Assembly: GCA_911728435.2 (NCBI GenBank)
Contig: OU452213.1
Location: forward strand, 2,149,834-2,213,833
Direction of reading: 5' to 3'
Length of the DNA: 64,000 nt
Origin: Apoderus coryli
Lineage: Eukaryota; Arthropoda; Insecta; Coleoptera; Attelabidae
The notes under the pieces were generated by a model. That model searched no databases and was not told the DNA's origin. It worked only from the letters and a program-made list of their open reading frames with translations. The translations under genes and the position numbers were made by a program. This document shows, piece after piece, positions 37,401-52,400 of the stretch (positions within the stretch are counted from its first letter, which is position 1; each line of letters starts with the position of its first letter).

Positions 37401-40400
37401 GCGCTCAATTTTGAGGTTTTTTTCTTATGAAAAATGTAGCTTGATTCTTTGCCAATCCATTGGACCAATTGCCGTTTATATAGAGTTTGTTTTTCGATTA
37501 TATACAGGGTGGGAGAGAAAGTGATGTTTTTTTTAAATTGCGAAGCAATTTGTAGCCGATCTTTTCTGAATATGTGATGTTTATGCTAATCAGATTGTCT
37601 CAGATGGCAATTAGGGTTCACATCGCAATTAATGAATATAAATCTAGCACAAAAATGTTTTACAGCAATTAATTAGTCTATCGATTAGTTTTTTTAGTGT
37701 CATTAATCGATCTGTACGCTACTGCTGTCAGGATATATGGTTTCTGTTAAAGGATGTTTATATATTATTGCAAAAATAAACTGTTTGAAAGTTAGATCGA
37801 TAGGCTAAACAATTTACTCAGTCATTAGGAATAATAAACAGGGAAATTAGAAAAAAAAATAATTCGCATACAAATCATCTGTTTTCTCTCGATTTATGTT
37901 TAAATACAATAATAATTGGCTTAATAACAATTTTATTCCCTTCTTTTATCGCAGAGAGGGATTTTGCCCTTTTTCTACCATATATGTACGCCTATGTAAA
38001 TAAGTTTTTTTATGCTGCATTTTGTAGGTTATCTTATATCAAAACTATATGTAAGTAGCCAATTTTTCTGGTATGGTTGATTTTTTTTTAATTCTTAACC
38101 CTTTTTTACCTTATTTGCGAACGCCTGTGTCAACCAATTCTTCTTCTTCTTCTTCTTAAAATGCCGTACACTTCTAGTGCGTTGGCGACTATCTCATCAT
38201 AATAAGGGTCCTTGCTTCCGCAGCACGACAGAGCTCGCCCGTATTGCTAATGCCTGTCCAGTTCTTGATGTTTCTCAACCAGGACATCTGTTTACGTCCT
38301 ACTCCTCTCTTCCCTTCAATTTTTCCTTGGAGAATTATCTGTGGTATTTTGTACTTCTCTCCTCGTAGTATGTGGCCCAGGTATCCAATTTTCCGCTTCT
38401 TGATTATGTTGAAAAGTTCTCTTTCGCATCCCGCCCTTCTAAGAACGTCTTCATTTCGAACTCGGTCTACCCACGATATACGTAGCATCCTTCTTAGACA
38501 CCACATTTCAAAAGCCTCAAGCTTGTTTATCGACCGGATCTTCAGAGTCCATGTTTCCATTCCATATAACAGGATGGACCAGAGGTAACACTGCACCATT
38601 CTGCATCTTAATTTGAGGGACAATGTCAGGTTGCAAAGAAAGGGTCTTAGGCTTGTGAAAGCTTGCCTCGCTTGTTGTATGCGACAGCAAATTTCCTGTT
38701 CGCGATTCCATTGTTCATTTATGTTGGTTCTAAGGTATTTAAAGTTTTGCACTCGTTCAATAGGTTGGTCTTCCAAGTTTAACACAGCATTTTGAGGAGG
38801 GTTTCTGCTTACCATCATGTACTTTGTCTTTTGTATGTTTATTTTGAGACCATTCCCCTTTCCAACTGTATTTATCTGTTCCAGCATTAGTTGTAAGTCC
38901 TCTTCACTGTCAGCAATGATTACGGTGTCGTCTGCATACCTTATGTTGTTAATTGGTATACCATTTACTTTAATCCCACACTATTTTCGACGTATAAGTT
39001 AAATAGTATTGGTGACAGTATGCACCCTTGTCGAACCCGCTTTAGAACTTTAAATTCGTCTGTTGTTAGTGATTTCTCAAATCTTACACAGGCTTTTTGA
39101 TTCCAGTATAGATTTTGGATGATTCTGATATCTTTTGCGTCAATATTGGCATTGTGCAGAAGTTTCAACAAGGTGTCATGTCTAACATTGTCGAGGGCCT
39201 TCTCGTAATCAATAAACAGCATATATACGTCTTTTCGTTGGTCTAAGCTGTTTTGTACTAAAGTATTCAGGCAGAAAACGGCTTCACGAGTCCCCATTCC
39301 GCTTTTAAAACCAAACTGTGTGTCTCCGCTTAGATCTTCTAGTTTATTGAATATTCTATCCAATTTTTCTAGGTGACATTTTTTTAGGTTATATTCTATC
39401 AAAACTATGAAAAATTATTATCTACATATTTCTGGAGATTGCTGAAAGTGATTTAATTAATATTATTAATTAATATTAATCTCCAGTTTTCGTTTGTTGC
39501 AACTATAATGAATCACCCTGTATAGGAAATATTTTATTTTAACCCTTTTTCCACTATTTACGAATGCCTATGTAAGCAAGTTTTTTATAATACATTTCAT
39601 AGGTTATATTCTAACAAAGCGATAAATATCTAGTCAATATTTCTGCTATGTTTAGTCAGTATGTTTTTTTTTTAAGTTTGTAACCCCTTTTTACATTATT
39701 TACGAACGCCAATGTGGTGTAATTTTTTTATGGTTAATGTATTGGGTTATACTCTATTAAACCCATGAAGAATTATTCAATATTTCAAATAAATTTAAGA
39801 AGTATGTACCCTTTTTTTTAAACCCCTTGCCTACGCTCAATTTTTAAAGGTAACTTTTGAACCGCCTCGTATAAATTAATGTAATTTTAGTATAATTTAC
39901 GTTAGATAGCGACTCGTCGAGTAACCCTTTTCAAAACCATGGCATTTCATTAAGACCACAGGGGCGTACTGAGGTAATATATGGCACACTTAACTTTTAG
40001 TTAAAAAGAGAAATAATTATATTTTTGGCGCACCCTGTAATAAAATAATAATAGTGGGTACCATACTACTACTTCCAGGATATACATAAAAATAACAATC
40101 AGAAAAGAAACAAAAAAAGGAAGTCGGAATCATGCTTTATGTAATCTCAACAGCTTTGATGTGAAAATGCATATATAAGAAAGAATAGACGATGAAATTT
40201 ATTTATTATTTTGTTCTTATTATTGTTTAATTTTATACGAATAAAGAAAGGAAAAAAAAATGCAGTGACATGGAACTTGAGTTTGTACAGAGTGGTTCAC
40301 AAAACACTAATATTCAGCGTCGGTTGATTTTAAATGTCAAAACGACTGTTAAAAAAATTATTTACGTTCACCAGTGCCGTGTATATATTAATTTGCCGGC

Positions 40401-43400
40401 TAAAAGCAACGGTATATAGTTGAGGCTATTATAGTTCTTGGTCTAGATACAAAAATATATTTTTGAGATGCTAGTAAGTTGTCAAGTTTTTATTAATTTT
40501 TGCTGATGCTTACTTAAATCAACAAAGTAGCTATGTAGTATAGATATTCAACTAATTTCGTCTATTCAACTAATTAATATTACCAGCGCAGCATGTATTT
40601 AGAAAAAATATATACGATACATAATTTAAATGTTTTAAATAATTTCAAAACCATTATTATACCTGGTTAGGTACCTATTAAAATTTTAACTACGTTTCAA
40701 TTTCCGTTTTTACTATTTTTATTACTGTAATTATTATTTCGGCACCTGTACCTTCTACATACATACAGGGTGCTTCATTAACTTTAGCCGTTTTCGAGAA
40801 TTTTCGTTTTTATTTATTTCTGACGTTATTTTTACAGATATAAAAAAATTAAAAGCACTTTCTCATTGTTACTTTTTGAGGAGAAAAAGATAGCGTTTAC
40901 CAATTTTCACTATAACGTTTCGTTTTTGAAAAACCATCATCAACTTCGTACAGCCCTGGCTTTTTTATAGTGAAATTTCATGCCATTTTCAATTCAAAAA
41001 TAGAGAAAAGTTGTACCATTTAAACACGTTTTAAATGGTGTTTTCAAAAGTAAACTAACTCTAGCCGTTTTCGGGAATTTTTGAAAAAAACATTTTTTGC
41101 AATTTTCGTTTTTATTTATTTCTGACGTTATTTTTACAGATATAAAAAAATTAAAAGCACTTTCTCTTTGTTACTTTTTGAGGAGAAAAAGATAGCGTTT
41201 ACCAATTTTCACTACGACGTTTCGTTTTTGAAAAACCATCATCAACTTCGTTTTTTAAATACAGCCCTGGCTGTTTTATAGTGAAATTTCATGCCATGTT
41301 CAATTCAAAAATAGAGAAAAGTTGTACCATTTAAACACGTTTTAAATGGTGTTTTCAAAGGGAAACTAACTCTAGCCGTTTTCGAGAATTTTTGAAAAAA
41401 CCATTTTTTGCAATTTTCGTTTTTATTTATTTCTGACGTTATTTTTACAGATAAAAAAGAAATAAAATCACTTTCTCATTGTTACTTTTTGAGGAGAAAA
41501 AGATAGCGTTTACCAATTTTCACTATAACGTTTCGTTTTTGAAAAACCATCATCAACTTCGTTTTTTAAATACAGCCCTGGCTTTTTTATAGTTAAATTT
41601 CATGTCATTTGCAATTCAAAAATAGAGAAAAGTTGTACCATTTAAACACGTTTTAAATGGTGTTTTCAAAAGTAAACTAACTCTAGCCGTTTTCGAGAAT
41701 TTTTGAAAAAACCATTTTTTGCAATTTTCGTTTTTATTTATTTCAGACGTTATTTTTACAGATATAAAAAACTTAAAAGCACTTTCTCATTGTTATTTTT
41801 TGAGGAGAAAAAGATAGCGTTTACCAATTTTCACTGCAACATTTCGTTTTTGAAAAACCATCATCAACTTCGTTTTTTAAATACAGCCCTGGCTTTTTTA
41901 TAGTTAAATTTCATGCCATTTGCAATTCAAAAATAGAGAAAAGTTGTACCATTTAAACACGTTTTAAATGGTGTTTTCAAAAGTAAACTAACTCTAGCCG
42001 TTTTCGAGAATTTTTGAAAAAACCATTTTTTGCAATTTTCGTTTTTATTTATTTCTGACGTTATTTTTACAGATATAAAAAAATTAAAAGCACTTTCTCA
42101 TTGTTGCTTTTTGAGGAGAAAAAGACAGCGTTTACCAATTTTCACTATAACGTTTCGTTTTTGAAAAACCATCATCAACTTCGTTTTCTAAATACAGCCC
42201 TGGCTTTTTTATAGTTAAATTTCATGCCATTTGTAATTCGAAAATAGAGAAAAGTTGTACCATTTAAACACGTTTTAAATGGTGTTTTCAAAAGTAAACT
42301 AACTCTAGCCGTTTTCGAGAATTTTTCAAAAAACCATTTTTTGCAATTTTTGTTTTTATTTATTTCTGACGTTATTTTTACAGATAGAAAAAAATTAAAA
42401 GCACTTTCTCATTGTTACTTTTTAAGGAGAAAAAGATAGTGTTTACCAATTTTCACTATAACGTTTCGTTTTTGAAAAACCATCATCAACTTCGTTTTCT
42501 AAATACAGCCCTGGCTTTTTTATAGTTAAATTTCATGCCATTTGCAATTCAAAAATAGAGAAAAGCTGTACCATTTAAACACGTTTTAAATGGTGTTTTC
42601 AAAAGTAAACTAACTCTAGCCGTTTTCGAGAATTTTTGAAAAAACCATTTTTTGCAATTTTCGTTTTTATTTATTTCGGACGTTATTTTTACAGATAAAA
42701 AAAAACTAAAAGCACTTTCTCATTGTTACTTTTTGAGGAGAATAAGATAGCGTTTATAAATTTTCACTACGACGTTTCGTTTCTGAAAAACCATCATCAA
42801 CTTGTTTTTTTTTTATTTTTAAATACGGCCATGAATTATTCAAGGAAAATCGTCATAGTTGGGCACTTATTTTGCGTAAGACATTCATCTTTTTAATAAC
42901 AGGCAGTTTTCTATTTGTAATAAGCAAGTTCACAATCAAAATTCAAAACATCTCAGGTACGATCACCCGGTATGGTTGTGTGTGTGTACAGAATCCATTG
43001 AATAAAAAGACGGAAGCAACAAATTATTGTAACATTCAAGTTATAATAATATAATCTAAGACAACTTCCCACTTCGTTGGCTTGACTACCTACAACAAAT
43101 TGATAGGATGTCGAGAAAATAAAATAGAAATCCATAACTAAATTCCATGCAGATCTATTTAAGTAAATGTTGCTTGAATATAATACGAACGTAAACTGGT
43201 TACAATTTTCTATATAAGTTACTATTTATTATTTTGCAGCTATTTTAGGTTATCTTTAACTCGTTTATACTCTTACAAACACTGTTCCCCTTGCACTTCA
43301 CGGTGCACCACGTATTGTATAAGTTTTTCCTCCTTTCAACTTGCCCATTTAAAAATTTGGACCCTTTTTTCGAATACCCTGTATTAAATTTATTGGAAAA

Positions 43401-46400
43401 ATATACTTACGACGCCTAAAGTAGGTCTATATCTACTAGAATACCCCAACAAATTAAGTTAATAAAGCTCCCATATAATAAAAACGTCAAACGTCATTTT
43501 TGACATAAAATTAGAAATATTTCCCAAACGGCTTGACATAGGTATGACATATTATACATGAACTATCCTTAAAATTACAAGTAGAATCCAAAAAAAATAT
43601 AATTTATATAGGGTCGTACTTAAAATAAGGAAGTTGACCCGCACTTCCGGTTTAACCGGAAGTACTAGATTCTTTAAAATACTTTAGCCGAATTGGCTGC
43701 GTTAAACTAAGCACTCCACAAGATTTTCAGATTGTTCTACAGGGTAGGTTCGCCATAATCGAGCGAAATAACTCTTCCCGGCAGGACAACCCGTATATAC
43801 TAAACAATTAACAATTAATTAAATCGCCGACTACATCCTGTCTATCGTAGCGGCAACAAAAATCAATATATACTAATTATTTATTATTTCTAACAAATTA
43901 AATTTATATAAAATTGAAAGACTTGTAGTAATAGTAAAATTGCACAATGCTTACTAATGCGGTTGATGAGTTTTACATTCATAATAGTAAATTATTAAGT
44001 ATTACTTAGTATTGTTAAAGATTTAAATTGTTTCATAGGAATTAAAATATACAGGGTGTAAAAAAATAAGTTGTACGTTGGAAATTGTTCTACCACAACA
44101 AAACTAAACAAAGATATTCATCTCGCGACGTTTCGATTTATTTTAAACAATCATCAGGACACTACAATTATTGTTATTGTACACCTGAAGATAACTGAAT
44201 ATAATATGTCGAAACGTTGGCAGAAAAAGCAACAGCGCAGCGTAAATAAGTTATTTATACGAGGCATGTTTTTTAAGTAAGTACCGTTTTGGAATTAAAA
44301 AAAGACGTGCAAAGATATCGCAATAATTTTATTTTTACATGAAAGCCTGTACCTTAATCTACTTTTCTACATAATTTCCGTGAATATTGAGGCACTTGTC
44401 ATAACGTGGCACCAGTTTTTGAATACCCTCCTCATAAAATTCTGCCGCCTGACTTGTGCAATTGTGTTCACGTTGGGTTCCAAAAATGTGGACGGATTTG
44501 CACAAAACCCAACGTTTAGGCAGTGCATTGACTTTCCTTGAGCGGTACCACAATGAAGGTGAAGATTTTTTATACCAAATTGTTACTGGTGACGAAACAT
44601 GGGTGGCCTACGTCACACCAGAATCGAAACAACAATCCATGGAATGGCGACATTCATCATCACCCAAAAGAGTGAAGTTTAAGCAAAACAATTTCTGCCC
44701 GGAAAATCATGTGCACAGTTTTTTGGGACAGAAAAGGAGTATTGCTAGTGGAGTTTCTGCCTCGTAATGAGACAATCAATGCAGCGTCTTATTGTGAGAC
44801 ATTGAACAATCTGCGTCGTGCAATCCAGAACAAAAGACGTGGCAAGTTGAGTAAGGGTATCGTTTTGCAGCATGACAATGCAGGACCAAAGATCTCATCC
44901 AATCTTTTAAATGGGAAACTCTAGATTATCCTCCATACAGCCCGGATCTGGCGCCCAGCGACTACCATTTGTTCCTGCACTTGAAGAAACACCTGGGTGG
45001 TCAGCGTCTTCAAGACGATAACGAAGTCAAAACATTTGTGATACAGTGGTTAACAAGTCAGGCGGCAGAATTTTATGAGGAGGGTATTCAAAAACTGGTG
45101 CCACGTTATGACAAGTGCCTCAATATTCACGGAAATTATGTAGGAAAGTAGATTAACGTACAGGCTTTCATGTAAAAATAAAATTATTGCGATATCTTTG
45201 CACGTCTTTTTTTAACATGCCTCGTATATATATATATTGTTGATTTAACCCCGTATAAGTACAAGTATGTCACCTGATGGTTTAGATTATTTGTCTATAT
45301 ATAATTTATGAAAACCGTATGGGATCTAAACTTCCGCCTACATCCGGTTCCTGTTGATGTGTAAAAATAAAAACTCTATAATAACCTAGGCATTTTACTA
45401 TATTAGTCACATTAAAAATAGATAGAATGAGCAAATATATAACAAGGGCTGTTTGAAAAATGTTACGAGGCATCCTCTAAAGAACTAACATAGAGTCGAG
45501 ACTGTTTATACGACTCCATTATTAAGGAACCAGATTTCAATTTTTTGGGACCTTGGTTTGGTATAGGCCGCTATCATACAGGACCTAATCAAGACCTAAG
45601 AAACTATCCTTAATAACCGTTCCGAAGAATGTCGTTTGGCATGCAAATAGCCCTTCATAATATCATTGTCCTGCGTAAATTTCACGACATCATTATTAGG
45701 AAAGGTTTTTTATTGCAGAATGATTTACATTTTTATATCGCATTCTTTTGAAAATGTTCTTAACGCGTTCATAACGCCTAATGGTAAGTTCGACTGTATT
45801 TTCGTCATTTTGAAGTTAGTATCAGGTCCTGGGGTGTTTAGGATTGGGATTGGTTCCACTACACTTCAATTCACCTGTTAAGCAAAAACACAGAGATACG
45901 CCAATGGTTTCTATATGATAATTCGTACACATAAATTATCGTGCAGAGGCGTAGTTTTACACCCGATATATATATTATTCAACCTGTTTATTTTCTTTTT
46001 TTTTTCTTGTTAATATTAAAATTATTATTAGTTCTAAATAAATTTAATATATTATTATATCTATGTGTGTAGACACTCTGGTGAAAGACCTGAGTAGGTA
46101 AATCTGCCTACGATATTTCTAGACAATATAATGTACAAGAATTTTCGCCAACTAACTAACAACATATGGTTTTTATGGACGTTTAGGTTATGTTACACTC
46201 TCTCTCATTCAAAACGTATGTCTTACATAACCTATACAAATATTTGACATATCATGTGGGTAGAGGAATTTTGTTTTAACATTATTTTTTTTTTAGTTTC
46301 TACGAGGGCAGCTTCAAAACAATTTGCAATAATTTAAAAGTTCATTTTACTAGTTAACTATTTTGATTTTCTTGTTTTTTTAATTTTATTACTTTAATAG

Positions 46401-49400
46401 TAGCTATGAAATTAACCACTTTGAGAAAAAAGTTTATTAGTGTTTTCTGCACAATTGGTGTAATAAATCACGGTTTTGAAAATATTTTCATAAAATTAAA
46501 AAAAAACAAAAAAATCAAAATCATTAAAAATGTTATTTTTGATATACCCTGTATAGTAATCGTAAATTTGGCTTTTGCAATTGTAGTTTCGACACACGCA
46601 GACGGTTTTATAAAGAATGACTTTTTCTTCTAAATCGACAAATAAAAAAGTTTTTCATTGTATAAAATCACGAGCACAGACTTTCTGCAACACACTGTAA
46701 TAAATATATTCCTATACAATATTGGAGACATAGGATCATTGATATAATTGTTCAATACCCACTCTACATTTAAACTAATAATAATAGCCATTTTTTTCGC
46801 CTACGTTGATAAAATGGGAGAACAACAATAACCTACACTGAGAAAAAATTATGTGATATTTCAATTTTTCATAATTTTATTGGCAAATACAAATTTAAGT
46901 GAAAAAAAAAAAAGCAGATCTCTAACCAAATTTGGTATAAAAATACTACAGGATATGCCTAGGTGCTGATTAACTTTTTTCGGGAAACATTGAACGTAGG
47001 CAAGGGGTTTCAAAAAGGGTACAAAAATTCATACTTCTTAAACTTATCCGAAATATTGAATAGTTTTTTATTGGTTTAATAGAGTATAACCTAAAACATT
47101 ACCATACAAAAATTAGATCACATTGGCGTCGGAAAATAGTGTAAAAAAGGGTTAAAAACTTAAAAAAAACCATATTTCCCAAACACAGCAGAAATATTGA
47201 CTGGTTATTTATAGCTTTGATAGAATATAACCTATAAAACGTATCATAAAAAACTTGCTTACATAGGCGTTCGTAAATAGTGGAAAAAGGGGTTTTTCAA
47301 GTCTATCCGAAGGTATGAGGGTGCCTTCATCTTAAACGCGACAGACTCTATATATTCATCATCAATTCATTATTATTGTAATCCAAAAAATCAATTTATT
47401 TTACCTAATAGCAGCACGAAATTCTATTTTTAACTGTTTTAATAAACACAAATTGGCAGGATGTATATAATGAGACTTTCAATGTAAATAACGAGGTGTA
47501 AACGTATGCTGAAGGTATATTTTCCCGATAGTATTGCGAAAAAAAAAATAGAGGAAAATTACTTTATAAAATATATTAAATCCAATTTATATACGTAAAT
47601 AGAAATATAAATCTTTCTTTATAGCCTGTCATGCCCTAATTTTAACCGATATAAAAAAAAACAATAGAATAATAATAGCAGAACCATCGGCAACCCTGTA
47701 TATTGATTTTTTTACAGTCCATTCGGCCAATTGTGTAAACGTGTACTCTTCGTAATCGTGAAGTTGCGAGTTCAAATCTGGGTCATGGAACTTTTTTTTA
47801 TTATTACATCCATTTAATTTGACGCTTGTAACAATATAATTTATAGGATGTTACTTATTTCATGTTTCAGATTGTACGAGCGTCGACGAGTGTCTCGGAA
47901 AACAGTTCATATCTGGTCAGGAACAGTCTACCATGTGGCTGTTAGATATTCCGCATTCCCCAAAACATGGAGGTACTTATTTGTTTAATTTTAATAAGGT
48001 TTCTTTCTTTGTTTGCAAAGTTAAACCGAGAAATCAGTTATGGAGAAATTTTGCCTAATTTGGCAACACTGCAATTTTTTTTAGCAGCAGCATCGTTATT
48101 TAGTACCGGTCTGTCTGTTTCAATATACAATAATTATTTTGATTCCAATAGAGATGATATTTGTAGGTTTTTTTGATATAATTTAAAATACTCCTAAGTC
48201 CAACTCTGGATTTCTTACAAAATATTTTCATTTATCGTGTCTATGACAATCCGGGGCTCTAAAATATGCGAAACACTCACGATACCTACTTCCACATAGG
48301 TATATGGAATGTAAAGTTGATTGGAATTGTGTATTGAGCGACAGGACCGTATTAGCAAAATTTACATTTTATTAAAAATACGTAAACACACGTAACTAGT
48401 TAAATTAACACGAATAAAAAGTGGATTTATAGTATAATTTCCGTGACGTTTATATTTTTTATACAGGGTGAATCGAAATTTACTGTGGCAAATGGGAGTA
48501 CAGTGACGTATTTATGTTTTTTTAAATGGACCACCCAATATTTTTGAGCTATTATATAGGTACAGGGTTAAATTAAATGACGTCGTTAAATCAAATTTCT
48601 TTGGGACACCCTGTATATTTTTTATACAGGGTGATTCGAAATTCACTCTATCAAATAACGTCCTTATTTTAATAAATACCAAAAAATGTCAAAGGAACTT
48701 TTAATAGATACGTCAAATTGGAATACAGTGACGTACTTAGAAAATTTTTAAGGGGCCTAGTACAGGATATATGATATAAATTTATGTTTGTTTTTTTAAA
48801 TGGACCACCCAGTATATTTTGGGCTATTATATACAGGGTCGAATTAAATGACAAGTCAAGTTTTATACAGGGCGATTCGAAATTCACTCTTTCAAATAAC
48901 TTCCTTATTTTAACAAATGCCAAAAAATGTCAAAGGAACTTTTAATAGATACGTCAAATTGGAATACAGTGACGTACTTAGAACATTTTTAGGGGACCTA
49001 GTACAGGATATATGATATCAATTTTTGTTTATTTTTAAATGGACTACCCAGCATATTTTGGGCTATTATATACAGGGTCGAATTAAATGACAAGTCAAGT
49101 TTTATACAGGGCGATTCGAAATTCACTCTTTCAAATAACTTCCTTATTTTAACAAATGCCAAAAAATGTCAAAGGAACTTTTAATAGATACGTCAAATTG
49201 GAATACAGTGACGTACTTAGAACATTTTTAGGGGACCTAGTACAGGATATATGATATCAATTTTTGTTTATTTTTAAATGGACTACCCAGCATATTTTGG
49301 GCTATTATATACAGGGTTGAATTAAATGACAAGTCAAGTTTTATACAGGGCGATTCGAAATTCACTCTTTCAAATAACTTCCTTATTTTAACAAATGCCA

Positions 49401-52400
49401 AAAAATGTCAAAGGAACTTTTAATAGATACGTCAAATTGGAATACAGTGACGTACTTAGAACATTTTTAGGGGACCTAGTACAGGATATATGATATCAAT
49501 TTTTGTTTATTTTTAAATGGACTACCCAGCATATTTTGGGCTATTATATACAGGGTCGAATTAAATGACAAGTCAAGTTTTATACAGGGCGATTCGAAAT
49601 TCACTCTTTCAAATAACTTCCTTATTTTAACAAATGCCAAAAAATGTCAAAGGAACTTTTAATAGATACGTCAAATTGGAATACAGTGACGTACTTAGGA
49701 CATTTTTAGGGGACCTAGTACAGGATATATGATATCAATTTTTGTTTATTTTTAAATGGACCACCCAATATATTTTGGGCTATTATATACAGGGTGGAAT
49801 TAAATGACGACAAGTCAAGTTTTATACAGGGCGATTCGAAATTCACTCTATCAAATAACTGCCTTATTTTAACAAATACCAAAAAATGTCAAAGGAACTT
49901 TTAATAGATACGTCAAATTGGAATACAGTGACGTACTTAGAACATTTTTAGGGGACCTAGTACAGGATATATGATATCAATTTTTGTTTATTTTTAAATG
50001 GACTACCCAGCATATTTTGGGCTATTATATACAGGGTTGAATTAAATGACAAGTCAAGTTTTATACAGGGCGATTCGAAATTCACTCTTTCAAATAACTT
50101 CCTTATTTTAACAAATGCCAAAAAAATGTCAAAGGAACTTTTAATAGATACGTCAAATTGGAATACAGTGACGTACTTAGAACATTTTTAGGGGACCTAG
50201 TACAGGATATATGATATCAATTTTTGTTTATTTTTAAATGGACTACCCAGCATATTTTGGGCTATTATATACAGGGTCGAATTAAATGACAAGTCAAGTT
50301 TTATACAGGGCGATTCGAAATTCACTCTTTCAAATAACTTCCTTATTTTAACAAATGCCAAAAAATGTCAAAGGAACTTTTAATAGATACCTCAAATTGG
50401 AATACAGTGACGTACTTAGAACATTTTTAGGGGACCTAGTACAGGATATATGATATCAATTTTTGTTTATTTTTAAATGGACCACCCAATATATTTTGGG
50501 CTATTATATACAGGGTGGAATTAAATGACGACAAGTCAAGTTTTATACAGGGCGATTCGAAATTCACTCTATCAAATAACTGCCTTATTTTAACAAATAC
50601 CAAAAAATGTCAAAGGAACTTTTAATAGATACGTCAATTTGGAATACAGTGACGTACTTAATTTTTTTTTGTGGGGCCTTGTACAGGATATCTGATATAA
50701 ATTTGCTTGTTTTTTTTAAATGGACCACCCAGTATATTTTGGGCTATTATATACAGGGTCGAATTAAATGACGACAAGTCAAGTTTTATACAGGGCGATT
50801 CGAAATTCACTCTATCAAATAACTTCCTAATTTTAACAAATACCAAAAAATGTCAAAGGCACTTGTAATAGATACGTCAATTTGGAATACAGTGACGTAC
50901 TTAGAACATTTTTAGGGGACCTAGTACAGGATATATGATATCAATTTTTGTTTATTTTTAAATGGACTACCCAGCATATTTTGGGCTATTATATACAGGG
51001 TTAAATTAAATGACGACAAGTCAAGTATCATCTGAGTAGTAATGATGTAATTTTGATTTTAGATAACGAGAAATTGCTATGCTTCCGATACTACGATGGT
51101 ACGTCTTTGGATTACCTCACCCAGTCCGATCCAATAGTCATCAAACATCCCATAGGCAAATTGAAAAAGTTCCTAAAGGTGAAACGAAGAAAATGTTCCG
51201 GAATCGAAAATGACGCTTTCCAAGATGAGAATACTGACGAAATCCAAAACTATCTCTTACAAGACGAAAAATCAGATGATCATAGAATAAAAAATTCAAA
51301 TTCATTAGAAACATTAGATTCATTCCGGACTTCATCGAATTCTCTGGAAGACTTGGGCAGTACTGAACAAGTCTTCAACGGAGTAAAGAAGAAATCACCC
51401 TTAAATGAAGCCAATCACGATAATGTCAGTGTTGGGGGTACGAAGAAGAAGATTCGTTCGAAAAATTCAAACAGTAACAAGGAGTATTACCAGATATGGA
51501 CTGCGTACAGTTCGCCATCGCCTGAGGATGAGAACAAAATGCTGAGCACCAGTTTAATGGAGGATGACGTTAGTTTTGATGGAACTGCTCCACCGTTACC
51601 ACCGAGAATGGTGCATAGACCTTTGGAACGTTCACATGCTTTGGGGAATCATTATAATCCTCCAATCGTTCTCAGACAAAATAAACCGAAGAAACACCAA
51701 AATCCTGAGGATACCTTCAATTTCGAACTAATAGATACTGATGAATCCTCAATCCAATCGTTTGACACTGTGGATTTTGCTAGACTGTCAAATGCGAGCG
51801 GGAAAAAGCTGATTGGATGTGATAATTACATCACGACTCAAATCCTTAGAAGTAACAGCAATTCCAGTGGTTTGAGTACTGGGGAAGATGACACTGCAAT
51901 CAAGTCTGAAATGGAGTTGGTTTTATCGCCAGATAAAGACGAAGGACCAAGATCGTGCGAGGTTAAAGCTATGGATGATGACGATGATGACGTTTTGTTA
52001 AATAAATTGCATCGACCTTTGAAACGGCAGGGATCCCTAAGGAAGACAGAGGATGATTCCTGCCAGACTCCAGTCCATAAAGCTGGGAAAGAAGTTACCC
52101 GGTAAGTAAAGCTCATTTCTCTGCAGGAGGGAGGCAGAACCCCAGACTCATGCGTCCTGAGCAGACGTAACAACCTGAGGAGAAGACCCTTCTGCACCTG
52201 CTTGCGACTTTGCTGTTTCCCGACACCTCTGTTCCTGGCCTATTTCCAGCCACAGATGGTCCCCTCTCAGAGCGACCTTCGGTATCCTGCTGGCTAAGTT
52301 TTCTCCCATATTATGGCACCTCAAGAGAGAAAGTCTCACCATCTTTCACGTCAAGTTGGTGCAGCTCCGCGGGGAACAGCGAAAATATTTGTTGCAGCGA

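Noticed and set aside
47716..47800. Functional tRNA gene
   Set aside because: The B-box is good but the acceptor stem and A-box are poor, so a SINE head is more likely.
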